The position numbers and the translations under genes were made by a program. Below, piece after piece: positions 25,315 through 34,197 of a stretch of 64,000 nt of DNA; within the stretch, counting starts at the first letter, position 1, and each line of letters opens with the position of its first letter. The stretch is from Paractinoplanes durhamensis (lineage in GTDB: Bacteria; Actinomycetota; Actinomycetes; Mycobacteriales; Micromonosporaceae): the NCBI RefSeq assembly GCF_016862175.1, contig NZ_BOML01000038.1:1-64000 (forward strand). The letters are read 5' to 3'. The notes beneath the pieces were generated by a model. The model had not been told where the DNA came from, ran no database searches, and saw only the letters and a list, made by a program, of their open reading frames with translations.

Positions 25315-26048
25315 TGCCGCACGTGCCGAACCACGGGTGCGCGGCTGACGGAATCGGTGACCCCGTTCGCCGGCCTGGCCCCTTCTCCCGCCGACACGCC
25401 GCGCCGGCCGGTCGCGTCCCGGCTCGTTCGCCCGCGCCGAAGACGTCCGGCCGTCCGCCGTTCTCGCACCGAGCAGGGCAGACGGCGACCGTCCACTCGC
25501 GATGGCGGTGGTGCTCGCGCCGCGCACTCGGACGTCAAGCCCTGCGGTCTTGCAGGGATCTGACACGACTCTGACAGCGAGCCGCGCCATCGGGGTCTGG
25601 CCGCCTCTTTCAGCCGTGCCAAGCCCGCAACGATCGCTTCGCGAGGGCGGCGAACCTGGCTTTGACCTGCACTGTCAGATCCGATCTCGCGCTGTCGGAC
25701 CGGTGTCAGACCGGGGAGTGTTCGCCACAGCCGACAAACGCCGGTGTGGGGGTGCGGAACCGCTGAGACGCCGAATAGACGGCGCCGAATCCAGCGGTAT
25801 CCGCTCGCTGCCGGGCTCATGAATAGGGCCGACGCGAGCCGAGGTGCCTCGGGTGCCGCGCGCTTTGATGCGCTGACACCACATCGAACGCCGAACCCGA
25901 ATGGGAGGACGAGCTCCTCCCGAGGCCCGCACGCGTCGACATCACCTCCTACCTCTGCTGCCCGGTGGCGGTTCCCGCATCCGCTGTTTCGAGCATCGCC
26001 GCGCACCACGCCGACAGGCGCGGTGCGCGGCGGGAGGTGAACCCCGCC
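25315..26048. promoter_or_regulatory. Leader region of the type IV secretion operon with TGTCRGA sites
   Basis: No gene is credible here. Five copies of the motif seen upstream of the regulator occur: TCTGACA at 25559 and 25570 (11 bases apart, opposite orientation), TGTCAGA at 25674 and 25704, and TGTCGGA at 25693. TGACCTGCACTGTC at 25663-25676 is identical to 24285-24298 on the other side of the regulator. The transfer-operon promoter is expected between the last repeat and the pilin gene. Confidence 0.55.
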
Positions 26049-26447
26049 ATGTCCCGCATCGAGCGGGCACGTCAGCGTGCCCACAACACTCGCCGTCTCC
26101 TGCTCCCGCTTTACCGCTGCCTGCGGCACGTCGTCGCGCCTGTCGCCGCGGTCGTGCTGGTCGTTCTCACCCCCGCCGCTGCGTATGCCGACCCTGGCAC
26201 CATCGTTCTGGCGGCGAAAACCCTGCCGCAGGTCATCGCCGGTCTGCAGGCGTGGATCATGGGGATCCTCTTCTCGGTCGCCACGCTCTTCCTCGTCCTG
26301 GCCGGGGTGTACCGGGCGACCGCCGGAGGTGATACGGCCCAGGTCGACAAAGCCAAGTTTGCTCTGAATAACGCTCTGTTCGGTTACGGCCTGGCGGTGC
26401 TCGCGCCGATCTTGTTGCAGGTCGTCAAGGGCATCGTCGGGGGCTGA
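26049..26447 (+). CDS. VirB2-like type IV secretion pilin
   Basis: 132 residues. A basic N-terminus and a hydrophobic stretch (VVAPVAAVVLVVLTPAAAYA) form a signal peptide with likely cleavage at AYA-D. Two membrane segments follow: IAGLQAWIMGILFSVATLFL and ALFGYGLAVLAPILLQVV, separated by a short basic loop (RATAGGDTAQVDKAK). This matches the T4SS pilin family found in Gram-positive conjugation systems. It should form the surface filament or channel component of the transfer machinery. GGGAGGTGA precedes the ATG at 26049. The TrbL-like gene begins two bases after its stop, so it is the first gene of the operon. Confidence 0.82.
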   Translation: MSRIERARQRAHNTRRLLLPLYRCLRHVVAPVAAVVLVVLTPAAAYADPGTIVLAAKTLPQVIAGLQAWIMGILFSVATLFLVLAGVYRATAGGDTAQVDKAKFALNNALFGYGLAVLAPILLQVVKGIVGG

Positions 26448-26449
26448 TC

Positions 26450-27334
26450 ATGGGTTGGATGCTCGACGGTGTCCTGGACTGGTTCGCCGACAAGCTGGTC
26501 GACGCCCTCGATGGACTGTTCGACCTGATGACCAAGGTCTTCTTGATCACCCCGAACGTCACCGCACTGCCGCAGGTCCAGGCCTTGACGGGCCGTGCCG
26601 TCGGGATCGTCGACACGGTCTTCGTGCTGGTGTTCCTGGCCATCGGTGTGTTGACGATGGTCTCCGGCGCAGACGAGCGGTCGCGCTACACCGTCAAGGA
26701 CCTGATTCCCCGTAGCGTGGTCGGCTTCATCGCCGCGCACTTCTCGCAACTGATCGCCGGTCAGATGATCGAGCTTGCCAACGCGCTGACCAGGGCGCTG
26801 ACCGAGCCGGACCTCGACCACGCCCGCGCGGTCCGGGCGATGCAGGAGCACATCGAGAGCTCCGGCGAGACCGGCGGTGTCCTGTTCCTGGTCTGCGTGG
26901 CGATCATCCTGTTCCTACTCGCGGCTACCTGCTGCTCCACGCTGGTCCGATTCGCGGTCGCGCTGGTGCTCGCCGCGGGAGCGCCGATCGCTCTGGCCTG
27001 CCACGCACTGCCGCAGACCGACCCGGTCGCCCGGCTGTGGTGGCGTTCGCTCGCCGGCGTTCTCGCGATCCCGATCCTGCAAGGGTTCGTCCTGTTCGCC
27101 GCACAGTGGATGCTGCTCGACCCGGATGCCATGCTTCCGGCGCTCGGCCTGCCGGCCGAGCCGGGCAGCATCCTGAACCTTCTCGTGGTGATGGTCCTGT
27201 TGTGGACCTGTGTGAAGATCCCCGGCTTGGTAGGGCGCTTCGCCACCGAGAGCCGTAACAACAACGTCATGGGCGCGGTGGTCCGGGTCGTGACCGTGAC
27301 CCGGCTGCTGCCCGGTGTCGGCGGCGGCCGATGA
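26450..27334 (+). CDS. TrbL/VirB6-like polytopic conjugation protein
   Basis: 294 residues with at least five predicted membrane segments (about residues 53-72, 84-105, 143-160, 163-185, 200-220, 240-258). The N-terminus is amphipathic (MGWMLDGVLDWFADKLVDAL). The pattern of a long N-terminal amphipathic region followed by a membrane bundle fits VirB6/TrbL channel proteins. It would form the inner channel of the secretion system. It begins two bases after the pilin gene and its stop overlaps the PrgI-like start (ATGA). Sequence motifs are weak in this family, so the call depends on topology and context. Confidence 0.75.
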   Translation: MGWMLDGVLDWFADKLVDALDGLFDLMTKVFLITPNVTALPQVQALTGRAVGIVDTVFVLVFLAIGVLTMVSGADERSRYTVKDLIPRSVVGFIAAHFSQLIAGQMIELANALTRALTEPDLDHARAVRAMQEHIESSGETGGVLFLVCVAIILFLLAATCCSTLVRFAVALVLAAGAPIALACHALPQTDPVARLWWRSLAGVLAIPILQGFVLFAAQWMLLDPDAMLPALGLPAEPGSILNLLVVMVLLWTCVKIPGLVGRFATESRNNNVMGAVVRVVTVTRLLPGVGGGR

Positions 27335-28281
27335 CCGAGCGCCGCGACACCGACGGGCGGGCTCGGATGCCCGCCGACGTGGACGCCCCGGACAAGGTCG
27401 CCTACGGTCTCACCTTCCGGCAGTTGGCGATCCTCGCCGTCGCCGCCGTCCTCTTCTACGGGGCCTGGCAGGGACTGCAGGACCTGGTGCCGATGCCGCT
27501 GCTGCTCGGCGCCGCCGTCGTCGGCGGCGGCCTTGTCTTCGGCCTGGCCGTCGGCCGCCGCGACGGCCTGAGCCTGGACGTGTGGCTGATCGCCGCCGTC
27601 CGGCATTCCCGGATGCCCCGGGCGCTTTCGACGACCGACACCACCGCGAAGGTCCCGGACTGGGTCGAGGCCCCGACGGCGCGGGTGATGCTGCCCGCGC
27701 CTTTGAAACTGCCGGCGGACGCGATCAGCGACGACGGCGAGATCAACCTCGGCACCGGCCGGGCGGCGATGGTCGCGGCCACCACAGTCAACCTCGCTCT
27801 GCGCACCGGCGACGAGCAGGCCGCGCTGGTCGACACGTTCGGCCGGTGGCTGAACAGCCTGTCGACGGCGACACAGATCGTCGTGTCCGCGCAGCCGGTC
27901 GACCTGCGCTCGCACGCCCGCACGCTCGCGGCTGCCGCCGACCAGCTGCCACACCCGGCCCTGGCCGAGGCTGCCGCCGACCACGCGACGTTCCTCGACG
28001 ACCTCGCGACGCGCCGCGATCCGCTGCGCCGGCAGGTCCTCATCGTCGCCCGCACCAGCCGCGGGGAGCGCGGCGAGCACGCCGCGCGTCGCCGCGCGGA
28101 CGGCACCGTCCGCGCGCTGTCCGGCCTCGGTGTCACGACCCGGGCGCTGGACGGGCACGCCGCGACCGCGGCCCTCGCGGCGGCAGCGGACCCGTACCGG
28201 CCGCCGCGCCCCGGCGGTCTCGCCGCGCCGGACACCGTCATCACCGGCCCCGGCCCGGCCCTCTCCAGGAGACGATCGTGA
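27331..28281 (+). CDS. PrgI/VirB3-like conjugation protein with SCO6880-like region
   Basis: 316 residues. Residues about 25-75 have PDKVAYGLTFRQLAILAVAA and two membrane segments (LAILAVAAVLFYGAWQGL, LLLGAAVVGGGLVFGLAVG), typical of PrgI/VirB3 subunits. The soluble remainder resembles the N-terminal VirB4-like region found in Gram-positive systems (INLGTGRAAMVAATTVNLAL, GEQAALVDTFGRWLNSL). Such proteins dock the VirB4 ATPase to the membrane. It is joined to the upstream gene by ATGA and to the VirB4 gene by GTGA, so production of the three proteins is coupled. Confidence 0.75.
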   Translation: MTERRDTDGRARMPADVDAPDKVAYGLTFRQLAILAVAAVLFYGAWQGLQDLVPMPLLLGAAVVGGGLVFGLAVGRRDGLSLDVWLIAAVRHSRMPRALSTTDTTAKVPDWVEAPTARVMLPAPLKLPADAISDDGEINLGTGRAAMVAATTVNLALRTGDEQAALVDTFGRWLNSLSTATQIVVSAQPVDLRSHARTLAAAADQLPHPALAEAAADHATFLDDLATRRDPLRRQVLIVARTSRGERGEHAARRRADGTVRALSGLGVTTRALDGHAATAALAAAADPYRPPRPGGLAAPDTVITGPGPALSRRRS

Positions 28282-30080
28282 AGACACGCACCCGTAAACC
28301 TCACCAGGACGCGCCCCGCAGCGGCGCGTCGTCCGCATTGGCCGCCACGACCGCGCCGGCCTCCGTCGAGGTCACCCCACGGCACCTGCGCGTCGGGGAT
28401 GGTTACGCCGCGACCCTGGTGGTCACGGGCTACCCGGCCGAGGTCGGCCCGGCCTGGCTCGAACCTCTGCTGTCCTGGCCGGGCCGGCTCGATCTGGCCC
28501 TGCACATCGACCCGATCCCCGTCCCGACCGCCGCGGCCCGGCTGCGGACCCAGCGGGCCCGGTTCGAGTCGTCGCGGCGCTCCGACGCGGTCAAAGGCAA
28601 ACTGTCCGACCCGTACGTGGAGGCCGCCGCCGACGACGCCGCCGATCTGGCCGACCGACTCGCCCGAGGCGCGGCGAAACTGTTCCGCGTCGGCCTGTAT
28701 CTGACCGTGCATGCGCGCACCGAGCCGGAACTGCTGGATGCGTGCGCGCAGGTGAAAGCCGCCGCGGCGTCCACGCTGATCGAGGTCCAGCCGGCGACGT
28801 GGCGGCACCTGCCCGGCTGGACCACCACCCTGCCGCTGGCCACGGACAGCCTGCAGATGCGCCGGACCATGGACACCCAGGCCCTGGCCGCCGCGTTCCC
28901 GCTCGCCAGTGCCGATCTACCGGCGCCGCTACCCGGCGACCCGGCCGAGACCGGCGGCGTGCTGTACGGCATCAACCCCGACTCCCAGGGCATCGTCTGG
29001 TGGGACCGCTGGAGCCAGGAGAACTACAACTCGATCGTCCTGGCCCGCTCCGGCGCCGGGAAGTCGTACTTCGTCAAACTCGACATCCTGCGCCAGCTCT
29101 ACCAGCGGGTCCAGGTCGCCGTCATCGACCCCGAAGACGAGTACCTGCGCCTGGCCGACGCGGTCGGCGGCACCATCGTGCGTCTCGGCGGCACCGGCGT
29201 GAAGATCAACCCGTTCGACCTGCCGGTCGGGGACACCCGCCCGGACGTGCTCACCCGCCGCGGGTTGTTCCTGCACACCCTGATCGCGGTGTTGCTGGCC
29301 GAGGTACCGCCGCCGGCCGAACGTGCTGCTCTGGACCGGGCCATCCTCGCGGTGTACCGGCAGGCGGGGATCACCGCCGACCCGGCCACCCACCACCGGC
29401 CCGCCCCGCTGCTGCGCGACCTCGCCACGGTGCTGGACAACGACGCCGATCCGGCCGCCGCGCAGCTCGCGGCCCGGCTCGCGCCGTGGGTGCACGGCTC
29501 GTTCGCCGGGCTGTTCGACGCACCGACCACCACCCGCCCGGACGGGCACCTGGTCGTCTGGAGCTTGCGGCAGCTGCCCGACGAGTTACGCACCGTCGGC
29601 ACCCTGCTCGCCCTCGACGCGATCTGGCGCAGCGTCGACGCCCCCGGCCCGGCCGGGATCGGTGTCCGCCGGCTCGTGGTGGTCGACGAGGCGTGGCTGC
29701 TCATGCGCGACGGCGAGGGCGCGAAGTTCTTGTTCAAGATGAGCAAGGCCGGCCGCAAACGCAACGCCGGCCTGAGCGTGGTGACCCAGGACGTCGCGGA
29801 TGTGCTGAGCACCGACCTCGGGCAGGCAGTGGTGGCCAACGCCGTCACACAGATCCTGCTCAAGCAGGCGCCGCAGGCCATCGATCAGGTCGCGGACGCG
29901 TTCGGGTTGACCGCCGGCGAGCGTCGGATGCTGTTGTCCGCCCGGGTCGGGCACGGGCTGTTGATCTGCGGTGCGAACCGGACCGGGTTCGAGGCGATCT
30001 CCTCGCGCGCCGAGCACGCCCTGGCCACGACCAAGCCGTCGGATCTGGCCGGCCTCGGCGACGAGGAGGTCGAACTGTGA
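28278..30080 (+). CDS. VirB4/TraC-like secretion ATPase
   Basis: 600 residues. Walker A is ARSGAGKSYF (Lys262) and Walker B is VVVDEAWLLM (Asp470-Glu471). The N-terminal about 200 residues are the VirB4 docking region (WRHLPGWTTTLPLATD, then MDTQALAAAFPLASADLP), and GLSVVTQDVADVLSTDLGQ is the sensor region. It powers assembly and DNA translocation in the type IV system. The GTG start follows CCAGGAG and overlaps the previous stop; its own stop overlaps the VirD4-like start. Codon 437 (29586-29588) is TTA, a rare leucine codon that in some actinomycetes makes translation depend on the bldA tRNA. Confidence 0.9.
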   Translation: MKTRTRKPHQDAPRSGASSALAATTAPASVEVTPRHLRVGDGYAATLVVTGYPAEVGPAWLEPLLSWPGRLDLALHIDPIPVPTAAARLRTQRARFESSRRSDAVKGKLSDPYVEAAADDAADLADRLARGAAKLFRVGLYLTVHARTEPELLDACAQVKAAAASTLIEVQPATWRHLPGWTTTLPLATDSLQMRRTMDTQALAAAFPLASADLPAPLPGDPAETGGVLYGINPDSQGIVWWDRWSQENYNSIVLARSGAGKSYFVKLDILRQLYQRVQVAVIDPEDEYLRLADAVGGTIVRLGGTGVKINPFDLPVGDTRPDVLTRRGLFLHTLIAVLLAEVPPPAERAALDRAILAVYRQAGITADPATHHRPAPLLRDLATVLDNDADPAAAQLAARLAPWVHGSFAGLFDAPTTTRPDGHLVVWSLRQLPDELRTVGTLLALDAIWRSVDAPGPAGIGVRRLVVVDEAWLLMRDGEGAKFLFKMSKAGRKRNAGLSVVTQDVADVLSTDLGQAVVANAVTQILLKQAPQAIDQVADAFGLTAGERRMLLSARVGHGLLICGANRTGFEAISSRAEHALATTKPSDLAGLGDEEVEL

Positions 30081-32593
30081 CAGCCCCGGCGCCCCGCTTG
30101 CTTCTGTCGCCTTCTCCGGCGCCCGGTCCTGACACACCGGGCGCCGGTTTAGTTTCCGCCCCCGACGCGCCGGCGCAGTGGATCCTGCACGCGCTCGGCT
30201 GGGTCGCCGGGCGGCCGTGGCTGCTGGCCGTCGCCGCCGGCCTGCTGGTGGCCTATGTCGCCGCCGGCAACCTGCTCGCCGGGTGGCGGCACCGGCGCCA
30301 CGCCGAGGGCGCGCGCCTGGTGACGGTGGCGCCGCCGCCGGAGGTCGACGCGCACCACGCGGCCGCGGTGTGGGCGAACCTGCACGGCGCCCTCACCCCG
30401 TCGCGGCGACGACGGCTGATCTACGGCAGCCCGCACCTGGTGTGGCAGTACACCTGGACCGGCCGCCGACTGCTGATCAGCGTGTGGGTGCCCGGCACCG
30501 TCGCGCAGGGGGCGGTCGAGGCCGCGATCCGGGCGGCCTGGCCGGGCGCGGCCTGCACGACAGGCGTGGCCGGGCCGCCGATCCCGCTGCGGGCGCAGAT
30601 GGGTACCGGCGGGCATCTGCTGCCGCAGGCCGCGGAATGGTTGCCGTTGCAGACCGACCACGACAACGATCCGCTGCGCGCTTTGATATCGGCCGGGTCG
30701 CAGCTCAAGAACGACGAGTACGCCTGTGTGCAGATCCTGGCCCGGCCGGCCTCACCCCGGCGGGCGGCGCGGGCCCGGCGGGCCGCCGGTCGGCTGCGCG
30801 ACGGCAAGTCCGCGCTGCCGACGGTCAATCCGGCGGCGCCGCTGCTGTGGGTTCTCGACGTGTTCCTGCCCGGCAGCGCCCCGACCGGCCGGTCCACGAC
30901 GAGCAGCACGCGGCGCGATCCGGGTGTCGAGCGCGACGTCCGGGCGATCCTCGACAAGACCGTCCACACCCTGTGGACGATCGGGGTCCGCTACGTCGTC
31001 GCCAAAGACAGCACCCGCGGCGGCGCCCACGCCCAGGACCGGCTGCGCGGCATCGCCGACACGATCGCCTCCGCGTACGCCGTCTACGCCGCCCGTAACC
31101 GGCTGGCCCACCGCACCCGGATGCGGCAGCCGGTCGCGGTCGCCGCGGCCCGGCGGCTCGGCGCCGGCTTCCTGGCCTCCACCCCGGAGCTCGCGGTCCT
31201 GGCGGCATTGCCGCAGGATCTGGCCGTTGCGGGCCTGGACCGGGCCCGCGCCAAATCGATGCCGGCCCCGGTCGCGATCCCCACCGGCGGACGCGGCACG
31301 AAGATCCTCGGCGACGCCGAGGTCGGCGGTCACCCGGTCGCCCTGGCCGTCTCCGACGCCCGCTACCAGACGCACGTGGTCGGCTCGACCGGCTCCGGCA
31401 AGACGACGTTGCTGGTGAACATGGCGGTCGACGACATCCTCGCCGGCCGGGGCACCGTGGTCATCGACCCGCACGGCGACCTGGTCCTGGACATCCTCGA
31501 CCGGCTCCCGGCGAGAGTCGCCGACCGGGTAGTGATCTTCGACCCGGACCAGCCCAACCCGCCCACGATCAACCCCCTCGAAGGCGACGACCCGGACCTG
31601 GTCGTCGACAACCTGGTGTCGATCTTCGGCAACATCTTCGCCAAGGCGTGGGGGCCGCGGATGGACGACGTCATGCGCGTCTCGTGCCTGACGCTGCTGC
31701 GGCACGCGAACGTGACCTTGCAGCACATCCCGACCCTGCTCAACTCGGCGCAGTTCCGATCGGCGATGACCGTCGGCCTCGACGATCCCGCCGGCTTGAG
31801 CGGCTTCTGGCAGTGGTACGACACGCTGAACCCGGCCCTGCGTTCGCAGGTCATCGGACCGGTCCTGGCCCGGCTGCGCGCGTTTCTGCTCCGGGACTTC
31901 GTGAAAAGGACGATGCGCTACCCGAAGTCCAGTTTCGACATGGGCAAGGTCCTCGACGGCGGCGCGCTGCTGGTCCGGATCCCGAAAGGCCAGCTGGGGG
32001 AGGACACCAGCAAACTGCTCGGCTCGCTGATCCTGGCCCAGGTCTGGCAGGCCGCCACCGCCCGCGCCGCCATCGAACCCGACCGGCGCCGCGACTGCAG
32101 CGTGATCATCGACGAAGCGCAGAACTTCCTCACCCTCGCCTCGTCGCTGGACACGATGCTGGCCGAGGCCCGCAAATACCGGATGGCCCTGACCTTGGCG
32201 CACCAGGACCTGGCCCAGTTCCCGAAGGACCTGCTCGCAGCGGCCAGCGCCAACGCGAGAAACAAGATCTATTTCTCGGTGGCGCCGGAGGACGCCCGGG
32301 TCCTGGCCCGGCACACCCTGCCGGAGCTCGACGAGCACGATCTCGCGCACCTGGACGCATACACCGCCGTCGCGCGACTCGTGGTGGCCGGCCGGCAGAC
32401 CGCGGCGTTCACCTTCAGAACGAGACCACCGAAACCGGTCATCGGGGAGACGACCGCGATCCGTCAGGCCGCCGCCGCGCGGGTCCCGGCGCAGGACACC
32501 AGCGCGATCGACGAACTTGTCGAGCAGCTCTCCGCACCTGCGGACCGCAACAGCCGGAGCGGGCGCAACAACGGAGACAAGCCGAACCGCTGA
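30077..32593 (+). CDS. VirD4/TraG-like type IV coupling protein
   Basis: 838 residues. A single membrane segment near residues 40-65 (WLLAVAAGLLVAYVAAGNLL) anchors the protein. A long linker with a helicase-like or all-alpha region follows. The motor domain has Walker A GSTGSGKTTLL (Lys442), VVIDPHGDLVLDIL, Walker B SVIIDEAQNF (Asp679-Glu680) and a LTLAHQDLAQ motif. It recruits the transfer DNA-protein complex to the channel. The GTG start overlaps the VirB4 stop. The C-terminus is hydrophilic (SGRNNGDKPNR). It is the last gene of the contiguous transfer operon. Its usual partner, a relaxase, is not seen in the window. Confidence 0.9.
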   Translation: MTAPAPRLLLSPSPAPGPDTPGAGLVSAPDAPAQWILHALGWVAGRPWLLAVAAGLLVAYVAAGNLLAGWRHRRHAEGARLVTVAPPPEVDAHHAAAVWANLHGALTPSRRRRLIYGSPHLVWQYTWTGRRLLISVWVPGTVAQGAVEAAIRAAWPGAACTTGVAGPPIPLRAQMGTGGHLLPQAAEWLPLQTDHDNDPLRALISAGSQLKNDEYACVQILARPASPRRAARARRAAGRLRDGKSALPTVNPAAPLLWVLDVFLPGSAPTGRSTTSSTRRDPGVERDVRAILDKTVHTLWTIGVRYVVAKDSTRGGAHAQDRLRGIADTIASAYAVYAARNRLAHRTRMRQPVAVAAARRLGAGFLASTPELAVLAALPQDLAVAGLDRARAKSMPAPVAIPTGGRGTKILGDAEVGGHPVALAVSDARYQTHVVGSTGSGKTTLLVNMAVDDILAGRGTVVIDPHGDLVLDILDRLPARVADRVVIFDPDQPNPPTINPLEGDDPDLVVDNLVSIFGNIFAKAWGPRMDDVMRVSCLTLLRHANVTLQHIPTLLNSAQFRSAMTVGLDDPAGLSGFWQWYDTLNPALRSQVIGPVLARLRAFLLRDFVKRTMRYPKSSFDMGKVLDGGALLVRIPKGQLGEDTSKLLGSLILAQVWQAATARAAIEPDRRRDCSVIIDEAQNFLTLASSLDTMLAEARKYRMALTLAHQDLAQFPKDLLAAASANARNKIYFSVAPEDARVLARHTLPELDEHDLAHLDAYTAVARLVVAGRQTAAFTFRTRPPKPVIGETTAIRQAAAARVPAQDTSAIDELVEQLSAPADRNSRSGRNNGDKPNR

Positions 32594-32856
32594 CACCTCG
32601 AAGGCCGGCGACACACATCGACCTCGATGGTCCGGCAGAGTCCGAAAGTCTGTCAGCGCAGGTGGCAGGGCTTCGTCAGCTCTTCCCCATGGGCTTCACC
32701 CGCCCTTCACCACTGATCGTCCGCCGCGCTGACAGATCCGCCGGACGGTCGCCGTTTCCCCTGCACACCGCCGATCCCCGGCTCCGGCGGCCGGTTCGGC
32801 GACTGCGACACCCCTCCAACGGAGGGACAACCTCTTCGCCCTGAAGGAGCACTCGC
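32594..32856. promoter_or_regulatory. Spacer with further CTGTCAG/CTGACAG sites
   Basis: TGTCAGC at 32651 and CTGACAGA at 32729-32736 repeat the motif found around the sigma-like gene. The region sits between the coupling-protein and replication-relaxation genes. No coding frame is credible. Confidence 0.45.
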
Positions 32857-33828
32857 GTGTCCGCGAACCACAAACCCGTTTCCGAACCTCAGCCCCGTCA
32901 GTCCTTTTCGTCTTCCTCTCTTCGTCAGTCCTCGTCCGCCCGTCTGCAGCGTCTGGATCTGCTCCGCCGCCTGACCGTCCGTGATCACCTGCTGCTGGCC
33001 TGGCTCGCCGAGCACTACGTCCTGACCACCGACCAGATCACGGCAGCGTTCTTCCCCGCCCGCCGTGCCGCGCTGCTGCGCCTGGCCAAGCTGCACCAGA
33101 TGCAGGCCGTCAGCCGGTTCGTCGACGTCACCACCGGCAGCCGGCAGTACCTGTACACGCTCGGCCCGCTGGGCGCGATGGTCCGCAGAACCCAGTACAA
33201 CGACCCGGCCGACGCCGGCGCGCGGGCGCCGCGGACCAGCATCGAACGCACCGAGAACATCATCGGCAGCCGCCGCCTCGATCACCTGCTCGGCACCAAC
33301 CACCTGTTCGTCGACCTGCACGCCTACGCCCGCACCGACGGCACCGCCCGGCTGGCGCGCTGGTGGTCGGAGCAGCACGCCACCGCCGTCTTCGCCCGCG
33401 CCGGGATCCGCCCCGACGGGCACGGCGTCTGGATGGCCGGCGGGCATGAGGTCGGGTTCTTCCTCGAACACGACCGGGGCACCGAGAAGCTCGGCACGGT
33501 ACTGCGGAAACTACGCAACTACGAGCAGCTCGCCGCCTACGGCCCCCGCTACCCCGTGCTGCTGCGGGTGCCCGGCCGCCGCCGCGAACAGCACCTGCTC
33601 CAGGCCCTCGGCGGGGTTCGCCTGGCCATGCCGGTCGCCACCGGCATCCACAACGAGCACCCCGCCGGCCCGGCCTGGACCCTGACCGACCAGCCCGGCC
33701 CGCGCCGCTGGCTACACGAGCTGCCCAGCGATCATGGCCCGGACAACCCGGCCACCAACCCGCACCGCTTCCCGGACGACCTCGACGAACAGTGCCCAGC
33801 AGCCGATCCGTCAGAAAGCGGAGTCTGA
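32857..33828 (+). CDS. Replication-relaxation family protein
   Basis: 323 residues of the Replic_Relax (PF13814) type. An N-terminal winged helix is visible (RLDLLRRLTVRDHLLLAWLA, YVLTTDQITAAFF), followed by YLYTLGPLGAMV and the conserved core (LDHLLGTNHLFVDLHAYART, then FFLEHDRGTEKLG). The family is found on actinobacterial and Gram-positive mobile elements beside transfer genes and is linked to plasmid replication or DNA relaxation. The GTG start follows GAAGGAG. It could stand in for a relaxation accessory factor. Family match is good; exact biochemical role is not established. Confidence 0.85.
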   Translation: MSANHKPVSEPQPRQSFSSSSLRQSSSARLQRLDLLRRLTVRDHLLLAWLAEHYVLTTDQITAAFFPARRAALLRLAKLHQMQAVSRFVDVTTGSRQYLYTLGPLGAMVRRTQYNDPADAGARAPRTSIERTENIIGSRRLDHLLGTNHLFVDLHAYARTDGTARLARWWSEQHATAVFARAGIRPDGHGVWMAGGHEVGFFLEHDRGTEKLGTVLRKLRNYEQLAAYGPRYPVLLRVPGRRREQHLLQALGGVRLAMPVATGIHNEHPAGPAWTLTDQPGPRRWLHELPSDHGPDNPATNPHRFPDDLDEQCPAADPSESGV

Positions 33829-34197
33829 CAGCACCAACACCCCACAACCGCCGCAGGTCTCGTCGATCTGACAGAGCAGGTCAACGCCACTTCTGGCGAT
33901 CATGACAGCGGCTGGGCCTGACAGACCCGCACGCTACCTTTCCCGGCAACACCTTCCTTATATAGCTCCACCCTGGTCCGGTCCCGCCTTCGGGAACCAC
34001 CGCCGCACCACCTCGGTGCCCAGCACCCACCGCCCTCTTGGAGGCCGGTCGGCGCCCGCGCCGCGCGGCGACCCCCAAGTCGCACCGCACCACACCTGCA
34101 CCACCCACCCCCGTTTCTGTGAACCGACCCATGCACCCCGTGGGCCGGTCACTTCCGCGCGCCCATTTCCCGCGCGCTCCCTTGAGGAGGCTCTTTC
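33829..34197. promoter_or_regulatory. Regulatory spacer with CTGACAG repeats and a TATATA box
   Basis: TGACAG-type sites occur near 33824 (overlapping the preceding stop), 33867, 33903 and 33919. A TTATATAG stretch at about 33958-33965 could be a -10 element. No gene is seen. The ribosome site TTGAGGAGG sits at its right end for the 34198 gene. Confidence 0.45.

Noticed and set aside
25146..26129. 327-codon leftward open frame across the transfer leader
   Set aside because: No ribosome site or domain; it spans a strong terminator hairpin and the TGTCRGA repeats, which are better explained as regulatory DNA.
26761..28338. 525-codon leftward open frame
   Set aside because: Antisense to the TrbL-like and PrgI-like genes, low-complexity Arg/Gly composition.
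28561..28575. GGTTCGAGTC match as a possible second attachment site
   Set aside because: Only 10 bases match the tRNA T-arm and it lies inside the VirB4 gene; no tRNA acceptor-stem sequence follows.
30752..32614. 620-codon leftward open frame
   Set aside because: Antisense to the VirD4-like gene, with no family resemblance.
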